A stretch of 64,000 bases of DNA. Source: Lineus longissimus. Lineage: Eukaryota; Nemertea; Pilidiophora; Heteronemertea; Lineidae. Below the pieces are notes generated by a model, which was given only the letters and a program-made list of their open reading frames with translations, was not told the origin of the DNA and made no database searches. Location: the NCBI RefSeq assembly GCF_910592395.1, contig NC_088317.1, positions 14,572,001-14,636,000 on the forward strand, in the 5' to 3' direction. This document shows, in pieces, positions 1 to 9,792 of the stretch (the stretch's first letter is position 1; each line of letters opens with the position of its first letter). Made by a program: the position numbers and the translations under genes.

Positions 1-139
1 GTTTAGGGTTTTTATTCCCCTAAAAAAACTCTAAAGGATTGTTAAACTAGATGTATGCTTCAAATGATTATAATGCTGTACGTTTGTGACAATTGGGACG
101 AAGGTAAAATGGTAATACACCATTGGATAATCCATACAT

Positions 140-1147
140 TTACACTGAATTAAACACCTCGAGATATCTATAGACTTCCTCACTCCTTTCTTCATCAATT
201 TTTCTGACATCAGAAGCAACAGGTAAAATAAAATCTCCATTCCCTGTCATTAAAATTGCTTCATCTATACTTTTCTTATTACTGAGAGAGGTGGGACTTT
301 GGAATATAACATTAATTTTCTCATAAAATTTCTTTACACGGGCGATTATTCCTTCTGATGGGAAACAGAGAATTTGGAATAAGCTAACATCGTTCATCAT
401 GCCATTGTGATGAAAGAAAACCAAAAACATATTTCTAAGTTTATAGAGGGCGCTGTGCATTTTACCAACCCGCGATGTATAATATGCTGTACGCGTCAAC
501 TTCGCCTGCCACTTGGCTGATTTCCCCTTCCCCTTGTGGTAAATCGTAACGGTTACACAACCAGTATATCTCCTGTTCACGGCAATTAGTCTTCCGTCTA
601 AAGTGATGAAAATAAATGGAGTCTTTAACTCTGGAAAGGCAGATCCATTTGAAAGCATTCCTGTTCCATTACTCCATGTTAACGTGTACAACGTCGATGA
701 TAATGTTAGTTTCGAAAGAAAACACCTAATAATTATGACATTATGAAAACAGTAAGGATCAATGTGTGCTTTACAACGGTAACATGGATTGCCTTTCGAA
801 ATTATAATTTGGCCGAATAGATTTCCGCCTAATGCGAAGAGAAACTTGTAAGCATAGACCTTGGGGTGGCCCCTCGGACCAACATGGGCCAGAAGTAACA
901 ATTTCATTTCATATATTACGTTAAAAATTCCGACATGTTCACTTAAAGCTGAAGTATTTTTCACAAGAAGATAGTCCCCTGTTTCCACTAATCTGTTGTA
1001 AACAAGTATGGATTTCAGTGTTACTCCCGACTCGTCATGAAATTTGTGAATAAATACAATAGAACTCGTCTCATGGTCGTATAAATACGAAAACTTAGTG
1101 CCGAACTCCAATATGGCGGAAGCTGGTGGTTTAAACAATATTTTCAT
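140..1147 (-). CDS. Gene A, U1 copy: last coding exon, 335-residue putative propeller-like protein, function unknown
   Basis: An uninterrupted frame of 335 codons from ATG (1147-1145) to TAA (142-140). I do not recognise the family. Visible traits are many short hydrophobic strands separated by polar turns (for example residues 29-34, 46-51, 82-88, 240-246, 297-308), which suggests an all-beta, propeller-like fold, and a motif C-x2-C-x7-C-x-H at C122, C125, C133, H135 that could bind a metal. No signal peptide or membrane span is seen at this ATG. The frame stays open upstream to a 3' splice-site-like pyrimidine tract with AG at 1185-1184, so the exon probably begins at 1183 and continues from the PAN-like exon at 1808-2047. 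A possible AATAAA signal on the minus strand lies at 16-11. Five near-identical open copies in the window argue for a real protein. Confidence 0.7.
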   Translation of the reverse strand: MKILFKPPASAILEFGTKFSYLYDHETSSIVFIHKFHDESGVTLKSILVYNRLVETGDYLLVKNTSALSEHVGIFNVIYEMKLLLLAHVGPRGHPKVYAYKFLFALGGNLFGQIIISKGNPCYRCKAHIDPYCFHNVIIIRCFLSKLTLSSTLYTLTWSNGTGMLSNGSAFPELKTPFIFITLDGRLIAVNRRYTGCVTVTIYHKGKGKSAKWQAKLTRTAYYTSRVGKMHSALYKLRNMFLVFFHHNGMMNDVSLFQILCFPSEGIIARVKKFYEKINVIFQSPTSLSNKKSIDEAILMTGNGDFILPVASDVRKIDEERSEEVYRYLEVFNSV

Positions 1148-1183
1148 AGAGCGTCTGTAGCTAATGTTTTTCGGTCTTGAATC

Positions 1184-1807
1184 CTAAAAAAGGAACAGAC
1201 TGGCAATGTCACGCACACTCAGTTTACTCGAATATACTTAGTGCTTGTCTTGTGGGTGCCACTGAGCCTGTTAAACGCGAAGCTGGAAGTAATACGGTAG
1301 TAGCCTACATAAAACAGAACGTCAAGATATCTAGTAGACCTGGCTCAAAGCATTCCACCAGCAGTCATTATAATCGTCCAGGCCCCAAAAGCCGTATATG
1401 TTTCTTTAGTAGCATGTATCTTTGAACTCGATCGACAAGTAGGGGAACCAGCCAGTGACTCGGCCGGAAGTCGAAGCCACGAGTTAAAACATGCTGTCGA
1501 CACGTACCACTGCACCACTGGGGCTCAGTTTTGTTGTAACTTCACTTAGCACGGAGTATTTTGTCCCGATCCCCCCTCCCCCATCGAGTTACTGACTTTG
1601 AAGGCCTACGCCGTTCGTCAAATATTTAAAATGGAAATTGAATTGCGTAAATACGTACAGTGTACTTGATATAGTTTTTAACATTGCCGTTTTGTAGACA
1701 AATGTACAAATGCTGCATATACCAAATTTCAGCAAACTCGTATGCATCATAACAGTTCCTGCTCTTTACGACATTGTGTATCGGCGTAGTCTTCTATTGG
1801 TTATTAC
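1184..1807 (-). other. Candidate intron of gene A joining the PAN-like exon to the 335-residue exon
   Basis: On the minus strand the donor reads CAG|GTAATA (exon ends at 1808) and the acceptor is a T-rich tract ending in TTTTTTAG (AG at 1185-1184). Both flanking frames are in phase 0. The 12 codons between the acceptor and the downstream ATG contain no stop, so splicing would fuse the two frames cleanly. The GT and AG dinucleotides are kept in U1, U3, U4, U5 and U6. In U2 the acceptor was lost in the LINE insertion. The inside holds a tRNA-like SINE head and a C-rich tract near 1570-1585. No transcript evidence is available. Confidence 0.5.
1461..1526 (-). mobile_element. tRNA-derived SINE head (U1 copy)
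   Basis: On the minus strand a TGGTGCAGTGG segment fits the pol III A box and a downstream GGCTTCGAC segment fits the B box with usual tRNA spacing. The flanks do not pair as an acceptor stem, so this is a tRNA-derived SINE or tRNA pseudogene, not a working tRNA. It lies in the gene A intron. Confidence 0.5.
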
Positions 1808-2047
1808 CTGAAGTTGATGCATCTGATATCCCATCGTGGTCTTCACCTCCTCCTTCTCCATACACGTTCCCTTCTTTGAGCTGATTTGGCAGATCATTTT
1901 TCCGTATCTTGGCAATGAGTTCACAGTCGCACAACTGATCTTCATCAAACAGAGGAAAAAACACTCGAAGAACGAATCCTGGTTATTATTTTGAAACAGT
2001 GGTTCAACTATTTCTCTGTTAATGATTAACCTTTTAAAATGGAAATC
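1808..2047 (-). CDS. Gene A, U1 copy: PAN/apple-like exon
   Basis: Eighty codons, from an assumed exon start at GAT (2047-2045) to a CAG|GTAATA donor. The pattern R-L-I then S-F-F-E-C-F-F-L-C-L, a third cysteine six residues on, V-N, and C-Q-I-S resembles the PAN/apple module, a disulfide-bonded extracellular domain for protein or carbohydrate binding. Cysteines fall at exon residues 29, 33, 39, 53 and 62. The open frame extends upstream to 2248, so the 5' border is uncertain. An upstream GTAAGG donor near 2180 is also in phase 0, but the acceptor before GAT has no pyrimidine tract. No signal-peptide exon was found. Confidence 0.42.
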
Positions 2048-2455
2048 CTTAATTTGTTTCATTTTTCTATTTTCATTGAGGTTCTCAAACGTTATTTGAA
2101 AACGTGAACTAAAGTTCAGGTACACAGTATTGTAACTGCTCAATTTCAGACTTTTCACAGAACTACACACATTGTCCTTACCACTTCCTCTGCAACTATT
2201 GTGAACATAGAACTTGTCCTCAGTGTTGCCGTCGGGATTTGAAACCATTTGGTGACCATAGATAAGCGCTGCTGAATTTCATGAAATATGTATCCGTCAT
2301 ATCTCTCTGCTAGTGAAACAATTTATTCTGTATTGATACCATTGGTTTTTACAGAAGTGAATAAGCAAGATAAACAATGTACAGTATAAAACGTATGCAA
2401 ATAAACATAATTATAAATATAATTACAGAGATAAAAGGAGATACATGATTTAAAC

Positions 2456-3445
2456 GGTATACGGTAAAAAAGGTACAGGAAAAAAAGGTACAGGAAAAAA
2501 GTTACGGAAATAAAGGTACAGGAAATAAAAGTACAGGAAATAAAAGTGCTTGAAATAAAGGTACCGGAAAAAAATGTATCGGAAAAAAAGGTACACAAAA
2601 TGGCATAAGTAGGTAAAAAAGGTACAACATTTTTTTTTAGAATATTATTATTCTCTTCAACTGGTTCAGGCTCGGCCTATGTATTAATCTTTTATTGCCC
2701 ATTTTCTGCTTCTGTGACTAAGGTGGTGCCTTAAAATAGTTTAATACATTGCGGACAATTTTGTTACGGAATGAATTTGAGGAAAATTCATGGAAGAAGT
2801 TGCCCAACAGGGGAGCAGACGTTGTTTTGGTAATAACTACATCCATGTTCTTTTAAATTTTAAAATACTCGAGTCGTATTCTTATTAGGGGCGGATCCAG
2901 GATCACGGGAAAGGGGGGGCGCACCTAGTATCCTAGTATACCTGCCTTGTGTTTGGTCTTAAATCTAGTTTTTTGTCTATAAGACCAGGCACATTGTTAA
3001 TTGGGTCCAGCTCTATGATGAATGCTAATTGATTAATTGCAACTTAACTTGAACATTGGTACATTTATCAGTTAATCCTTATGCAGAGGGAATTGTCCTA
3101 GAATCTTTACAATCATCATGATCTTGATAGTCGTGTTTTCACTATTGAAGACCATAACGGTATACTGGAAATTTGATATACCTATTTCTTAGGCCTATGC
3201 ATTGCCTAAGGAACAAATAAAGTTAAAGTTATGAATAGAACAGGAGAGAATTCAAATGATATTTAAAAAAAATTGTGTACTTTTTTACCTATTTATGCCA
3301 TTCTCTGTACCTTTATTTCCAGTACTTTTATTTCCTGTACCTTTATTTCCTGTACCTTTATTTCCTGTACCTTTATTTCCGTACCTTTTTTTCCAGTACC
3401 TTTTTTCCAGTACCTTTTTTTCCTGTACCTTTATTACCTAGATTC
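2456..3445. mobile_element. Foldback/MITE-like element with minisatellite arms (U1 copy)
   Basis: The left arm (about 2461-2632) is an array of a degenerate 15-mer like GGTACAGGAAATAAA. The right arm (about 3275-3440) is the same array in reverse complement, with about 640 bp between. The element is flanked by GATTTAAAC at 2447-2455 and 3446-3454, a 9-bp target duplication; U3 and U4 show a related uninterrupted sequence at the homologous site. The interior has a G-rich stretch at about 2887-2925 that looks like part of another transposon end. No transposase frame is present, so it is non-autonomous. The short open frames in the arms are repeat artefacts. Confidence 0.75.
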
Positions 3446-3454
3446 GATTTAAAC

Positions 3455-6400
3455 ATGATACACCCAAGCGCATATACCAACTTAGAATCACACGCTGTAT
3501 CACCGAATGTCCAATCGTATTTAGTGTAACATTAGGTTTGGAGTAGCTACGTCCTTGAGTACATGCAATTGTGGCAACGCATGTCGTAGTGTTAAGTCAT
3601 AACATGAGACACTGCACTCGCACTCGCACAAAAATCAAGATAGAAATTGTTGTGTCTGGTATCAAACAAATAAAGGAAAACATCGGGCTACATGTTAGAC
3701 GAAGTTAAATGCAAAGCCATTTAGCAAATGTCGAGACAGTAAGAAAATATTGCATCAATTGTTCAACCTGAATTGTTCGCAACTTAACGGGGAATTCGCA
3801 ATTGCTTCATCAAAATTGTTTTGACTAACGTATAGAGAATTAAACTAGCTACCAGATCTAGATGCGCCTCATTTAATCTCGATAATGTGATACTTTTTTA
3901 AAGGTCCTCTTCCCACTTTTTTTAGGCCTTGTTGCTTTTCCAGCGCAAATCAGATCGGTATCGTCGAGGAGAGGCTGACATGGACTTTTCAAGGTCATTT
4001 CTCCAGAAATTTCCATCCGCATTAAAAGGAACACGAATTTGGCAGTTAATACCGGAACACCCCTGGTCTCCGTCCAGCACTGTAACTATTACCAGTGAGC
4101 CTGCAGTTTGTCACATTTGCTAATTTTCTAGGTGAATCGTTAGCCTGGTTCAAAACTTAAACACTGCAGCGGATTCGGTGTCAAAGCAAGGTGATATTCA
4201 TCCGCCTTACAACTACGTCAAGGAGTTCCCTAAACCCTAACGCATCGTTTTGAGATGGGATTTCGTGTGGCAACCTACTGCAATTGCTACAGTATCCTGT
4301 AACAGTACAATATTTACAAGATTATTGGAAGATTCACCGTAAAGATTGATATCATAATGTACTTGTACATCTGTACGTGAATGAATAAGATCTAAAGAAG
4401 GAGTCCTACTAGACAATTTTCTACATAGGAACTAGGAATTGTGAGATGTTCACATCGTTTGCTCCTAGAAAGGCGGCAGTGCGGCATGGTAGCTCTGTTT
4501 CTGTGCCTTAACGTTTTTGAATGATGCGGGCTTTGGCTAGGCTTTCTCTCGGTCGGTCATCAAGGGACAGTCCACCAATACAGAATTACCGAATTGTGAC
4601 GACTACCGGGCTTGGCAACTGGCCGGAGAGCAGCACTTGGTCACGTCACGACAATTAAAATTTCAAGCGATTAAACCAAACACGCCATAAACAACTCGGC
4701 AAATTCTTCAGTGCAAACTTGACGATGCATTGTATATCAAAGCGTATAATCAGTCACCATCATGTGGCAAGACGTACCCATTGCTGTACAGCCAATTGAC
4801 GAATTTCTTCTCTATTTTTCCGCCGTTCTCCAAATTTCTTAATCCCATGTATGTAAACGCGAACAGTGACTTCTCAGCGTTATTTACTCCCGATCCAACA
4901 GTACTTGAATATGCAATTACAATGCGGGTGGCCTTACTTGCATTTCTATTCACTAAGGACTGAAACTTTCGTACGTACGCTGACATGGCTGATGGAAATG
5001 TCTTCGCGATAATAGAGCAGTTAAAACCCTATATCAATAGAACTAGAAAAATGCCACAAAACACGTCGTTTTACTGTAAATGTTTGGTCAACGGTACATC
5101 CCACCAAGTGCTAAACTGATATTGTAACAGTGTCCAGAACACTGTTTGTTATATTATTGGACCTATCCATTCTAGGCCCTAAAGCATACCCTTTTGGATC
5201 AGACATGTGGTTAGATATTTACGTGAGCCAATCTGGTGTCAGTCAAGGTTGGCAAACCTGCGATTACTGCATTAAACGACAACAAATTGTGTCGATCACG
5301 AGTGTATCATCCCATGCTAGCATTTTTGTGATTGGTCCTTTCCGATGATCTGATGACACGTTTGACTCCTGAAGGGTAACATATGGGCCACAAACTAGGA
5401 AACGTGGCTTTTTCTCTTCGACCATTCTAGGCAATGGACACATATCAGGGACGCGGGTAATTTCTACGGTAATCCATAATTTCCGATTATTCCTCAGCTA
5501 CATGTATGTGAGGCTGAAGGCTAAATTGTCGATAGCCAGGCATGAAAATCATGTTCCTCCGTTCCTGATATGGCCTCATAGCCAAGGTAGGTCATATCCC
5601 GCCTGCGCTTCTATCCACTAATTAGGCCTATTGGGTTGTTCTATATTCTATCAAGTGAATCCCCCTCTCTGTAAAATTATCCCAACAAAATCATGAAACA
5701 TATATCGAGTATTTTAGTTGGTTCTTTCGGTATCTCTCTGCTGAGCGACCGTAGTCCCTCTTGCATCGAAACTGTGAGTCAAGATCTCATCTCTGGGTAG
5801 GCAAACCTACGTTAAACTGGGTATCGGCTGATGGTTTTATTCTACTGTATTTAGAACCAACATCCAATATCTGGCGATCCGTAATAATATAAAATTGCAC
5901 TGCACTTGGCACTTCGCACAAACTTACTCTGTAATTCTGTACATAAGTACGAAATAAATATATATATAATATACATGATATAGTAGCCTTCTTATGCACA
6001 GAGGAATATTTCATTACCTAATGCACTAAGAAGTCATCTCTACCTACTGTTGAAGGAGTGAATGATAGGTGATCTGTACGCAGTCTTCTTTTATAGTTGA
6101 AAATATGGTTTGATAAAGGATTGTAAAGACCTCTGCGCGCGTTATGATCTCGCAGGCATTTGCCTCATCTAGCATAAAAAGCAACACGCTACTCATGCCG
6201 ATCCACCGTCGTTGTGCGTATATCCATCCTAGAACGGAGGAGACTTTAGGACTGATATTCACCGTCGATAAGTCGGCATGCACGCTACTAGGTTTACAGA
6301 ACATTATTAGACTCATTCCCTAGATGATTAGACTTATATATTATATAAGTCACCCGGCCATGGTTCTCCTGAAAAATGTCGATAATGATTAGAGGATCAA

Positions 6401-7189
6401 TGTAAACAGATAGTTATTGTTGTTCTGCAATCGGTGTTGATCAGATATCGAGCGAACACTATGAGTGAATGATAATAAATCAATATTAGAGGCATCATCA
6501 TCTTACATATCGTCTGAAGAATTTGTACAAAGTGTGCCAACATAAAGGGGTCTTGTCCGGGCCTCTTGCGTGAGGAAGTCCGATGGTTAAGAAATCGTTA
6601 GTCTTGTTTTGTATTTGTCAGTGTTTCTTAGGTCGAAATTTTCGGCTTTTAGAAGAGTCTTAGTTCAGAACTTCTTCAGATTATTGAACGTGATAAGACA
6701 TTCGTTTCAAGTCTCTTGCAACATATAAACACTACAGTTAAACCTTAACTAAGAATCGTACATGAATCTTGAAAATGGCAGCGACTCCTGGCCTAGGGTA
6801 ACCTTCCTTTAACACTCGATAACCATCCTTTAACACGACGCTCTTTAACACTACTGTCGTCATTACGTTGTAATTTATTGACCGAATCTCAACTTCTCGA
6901 AACTGATGCATTATAATCAGTCTCTTGAATATGCTGCGTACTCAGTTGTTTTCAGAAAGGCGTTTGTCACAGCGGTTGCCGGTACATGTATGTAGTTAGG
7001 ACTTGTTTCCCAAACCCATTTGCACCATGTCTTCAGACCTGAGAGAGAGATTGATAAATCAAGTTTAAAAGCAGGCCGAGAATCGGCCAGGCCTAAGCTA
7101 GCCTCTGTCCAGGGAAAGGATATCGTTTTTAATGTTGGACAGATTGTGTCGTTGGAGTCTTGTAACTATATACATGTTGTGCTCATGAG
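3455..7189. other. Long interval between the gene A upstream exon and gene B (U1)
   Basis: No gene recognised. It is shared in part by all units and is AT-rich. It holds two overlapping short open frames on opposite strands at 4730-4986, a minus-strand conserved frame at 6044-6316, and the U1/U5-specific block 5123-5968, which opens with a short palindrome (CAGTGTCCAGAACACTG). Exons of an unknown gene may be hidden here; none can be supported. Confidence 0.6.
6044..6316 (-). other. Conserved open frame of unknown meaning, possible exon
   Basis: A 90-codon frame whose core (around LLFMLDEANACEIITRAEVF) is repeated with few changes in U3 (26544-26798), U5 (44374-44646) and U6 (59982-60242), and as sequence in U2 and U4. 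On the minus strand it is preceded by a C/T-rich tract with AG and contains AG|GTCTTT, so a short exon is possible. Frames diverge at their ends by indels. It matches no family I know, and conservation may only reflect recent duplication. Confidence 0.2.
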
Positions 7190-7310
7190 GTAATAAGGTT
7201 CTTAAAACATGAATTGAGTGTCTGGTTAGCAAACAAATTGCCAATAATCTTGCATTAACTGACTTTTGTGTGCACTAAAAACGAACTGTAAAACTGTTGT
7301 TTTTCCATAG
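7190..7310 (+). other. Candidate 5' intron before gene B (U1)
   Basis: The donor is ATGAG|GTAATA and the acceptor a pyrimidine tract ending TTTTTCCATAG. Homologous pairs with the same GT and AG occur in U4 (35833-35945) and U5 (45530-45633). The upstream exon has a stop in the phase needed to extend gene B, so the intron would lie in the 5' UTR. Confidence 0.35.
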
Positions 7311-7330
7311 GTCTGCAACAAGTAACTGGG

Positions 7331-7597
7331 GCTGAAAGGGTGGATGTCGTCCTGGGTGCCGACAAATGGTACCCAGGTTCGAGATCGACTGGACAATAAG
7401 CACCCTGGGTGCCATTACACTAGACAAACAGCACCCAGCTTCTTTTTGCCTGGCTTACGGATCTTAGGGACGACGTTTCTGTACTGCCACTGGGTGCTGT
7501 TTGTCTAGTGTAATGGCACCCAGGGTGCTTATTGTCCAGTCGATCTCGAACCTGGGTACCATTTGTCGGCACCCAGGACGACATCCATCCTTTCAGC
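7331..7597. mobile_element. Long-TIR MITE (U1 copy), Mutator-like
   Basis: A 267-bp near-perfect palindrome with arms of about 106 bp and a central spacer of about 50 bp. Termini read GCTGAAAGG. It is flanked by GTAACTGGG (7322-7330) and GTTACTGGG (7598-7606), a 9-bp target duplication with one mismatch; U4 and U5 keep the empty site. Long inverted repeats with 9-bp duplications are typical of MULE derivatives; an 8-bp reading would point to hAT. It sits between the candidate 3' splice site and the gene B ATG. Confidence 0.8.
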
Positions 7598-7607
7598 GTT
7601 ACTGGGC

Positions 7608-8402
7608 ATGTACAGAATTAAAGAGAAAATGCCATATCTGGTAACATCAATATACTATCACAGAGCTTTAGATGCCATAGTACATGTAGTATATAATGCA
7701 TACTTTCTGTCTGATAAGCAATTCCTTATCTACAAGTTTGAGAACGATAAATGGAGTGTGAACGATTTTCATGTCACTAAGCGGAATTTAGGAATGGCTG
7801 CTTTACAAGACGTATATTTTGTTGCTTGGAGAAAGATGCCAACATATGTATACATCGCAGGCGAATTTAAAAACTATATAGTTTCCGCTTATTCAGTTAG
7901 GCCTCGTAATAAAAATGGCGACGCTGTACAGGACAAAACGACTATTGCTTTGTTAGATATATTTGGAAATAGTATAAGACATCTGATTCCTGCAAATGAG
8001 TTTGAGCAATTCAGAAAAATTGCAGATCGTAACCCTGCTTTCTATCGCGTGTTCGCCTGCGAGACAAAGTTCCTGATTCGATGGTTAGGCCCGGATTTGG
8101 TCTTGTTTGTCAGTCTGTATAGACTGAAAAGTCTGGGTTTCGTCTTGGAAAGGACCTTTATCAAGAAACTGTACAGCTGTAAATATAAAGATATCGCGAC
8201 CGTCCACCAAGATTGCCATAACTTATTTGGATGTTAGATTGACGGAAGTTATTAATTTTTCACGCCACGCCCCACACCCGCGATAAGGTATTACAAGAGG
8301 GGGTCGCTGCAGCCTGTGGTGTTGTGGCTTCACGATGGATTTCATGAATTACAGTACACATTTCGAACCGGTCCGTTAACTAACTCACAGCTTGATATTG
8401 AC
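7608..8402 (+). pseudogene. Gene B, U1 copy: 5' two thirds open, then two nonsense codons and a 3' deletion
   Basis: The frame is open from ATG (7608) to TAG (8235-8237), 209 codons, making this the best 5' part of gene B in the window. A frame starting at 7563 adds 15 residues that come from the upstream MITE. Sister copies read Cys-Glu where this copy has Cys-stop, and a second in-frame TAA replaces a Tyr codon a few codons on. The homologous sequence ends near 8402, where the 11-residue repeat and C-terminus are deleted. The product is unknown. Near the N-terminus a hydrophobic strand is followed by F-L-I-Y-K-F and then W, reminiscent of kelch-type propeller blades. Confidence 0.65.
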
Positions 8403-9520
8403 CTGAAATTTATCAAAATATCAGTGATGTGCTGAAAACACACCCACCTACAGCTAGTCTACCCCTGGCGCTCATTTAGACACACCATTAAAGTAACCCG
8501 TCTCTTTCGCCGGCTTTGAAACATCAAGTTTAGTCGAGAAAAGTTAACTTCTGAGTAACATTTGGTGGGAAATGCCACGTTTGATGGTCAACTGTACCCA
8601 CGATCATAAAAAAACAGTAGTGTATGACTTCAATCCCCCTTTTTTTGGCCGAAACTTTGCTGGTTTTAACGGGATTTTTCCTCGTATATTGATACCGTGT
8701 AGTAGGTTGATGGTCACCTGTAAAGTGCACATACATATACAAAAGTCAGGTCTGCTCAGTTAATTGAAGTTGAATGATTTCATATAACAGATATACCCGC
8801 CTATTTTACCCGCCGAATAGTGCTCTAGGGGGAGCTTCGTGCTCGCTTTAGTGACGTGTGGCAAGAAAATATCTGCCCCACAATACCACCTTTACATACT
8901 TACTCAAGTATGAATGTATCATTTAACTGATGACAAAATGTACTTCAATGATACATCGGATTAGAATCTGTAAATAAATGTATGAAAGTGATTTTAGGAA
9001 GGGAAAAACGCCTCAGCCAGATTTTACATAGACGCACTTATTTGGCGTACTGGTAAAGGCTATGTCAATACGCACTTGCTGGTGTCTCTGTCGTCATTTT
9101 TACTCGTTCGATTATCAGATCATGTTTTAGTAGAGCCTCCTTTAGCAGATACATGCTAAAGATGAACACACTCTTTTCTAAGGACGTTGGTTTGGCCCAG
9201 AAGCGGTATTTCTGATCAATTTCAGTTTTGTAATCATTACCCCTCATTATTAATGACATACATTTTTTAGTAACAAGGGTGTTTTAATAGAGAGGCATAA
9301 TTGTATTTGTTAGCACATGATCCAAATACACTTGTGGGGCGAAAAAAGGAGAGTTATATTGCACCGCCATAGCAATGGTGGCGTTGCGTTACGTGTATGT
9401 CAAGACGAGATTGTTTTGAAAGTAGTAAATGTTTTTGAACAATATAAAGTTTTTTTCGTTTTTTCTATAATAGGCCTTAAATAGAGACAGGAAAGGATTT
9501 TGAGTTTGTAAAAAAGCTCA
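8403..9520. other. 3' interval of U1, no gene recognised
   Basis: Contains a shortened form of the conserved plus-strand frame downstream of gene B (8572-8763), which lacks the middle part seen in U2-U6 through a deletion near 8640. The rest is AT-rich sequence shared with the ends of the other units. Confidence 0.5.
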
Positions 9521-9792
9521 GAGGGATTTTATTTCCCTAATAAAATTCGACGGGGTACCTATATAATCACATTTTGGCTGAAAAAACCCCTTAAAGTTCT
9601 TTCAAGTCCTAAAACGTTTTTTTCTCAAGAGTATATTGCTTTCTCGGCTGGTAGCTTGAATTCAAAGAAACAATGAACGAAACTTAAAGGATTGTTAAAC
9701 TAGATGTATGCTTCAAATGATTATAATGCTGTACGTTTGTGACAATTGGGACGAAGGTAAAATGGTAATACACCATTGGATAATCCATACAT

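Larger units (their letters stand above)
1..9520. repeat. Tandem array unit U1
   Basis: First of six direct repeats. It begins in the A/T-rich segment about 130 bp downstream of the gene A stop; compared with U3 about 130 bp of gene A 3' flank is missing between positions 31 and 32. Order: gene A last exon (minus), intron with a tRNA-like SINE head, PAN-like exon (minus), foldback element, long interval, long-TIR MITE, gene B (plus, broken), 3' interval. U1 and U5 share an extra block of about 0.8 kb (5123-5968 here) missing from U2, U3, U4 and U6. Confidence 0.9.

Noticed and set aside
1-15. Telomere-like TTTAGGG at the window start
   Set aside because: A single unit within ordinary A/T-rich sequence that recurs in U3; no tandem array.
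1177-1425. 82-codon plus-strand frame beside gene A, repeated in U3 and U5
   Set aside because: It starts at TTG, covers the likely splice acceptor and intron of gene A on the other strand, and is broken in U4 and U6.
2323-2598. Open frames in the repeat arms of the foldback elements (also 3256-3529, 15548-15826, 16451-16727, 40860-41180)
   Set aside because: Low-complexity Phe/Leu/Tyr/Thr-rich translations of the 15-bp repeats in several frames.
4730-4986. Overlapping open frames on both strands, repeated in U4 and U5
   Set aside because: Neither strand shows a recognisable domain, and unit-level similarity alone explains the conservation. Not annotated as genes.
7027-7110. ATG in good context followed by a short frame (MSSDLRERLINQ...) upstream of gene B
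   Set aside because: Open to 25 codons only in U2 and U5; U1 and U4 have an early TAA, so it is not a conserved coding exon.
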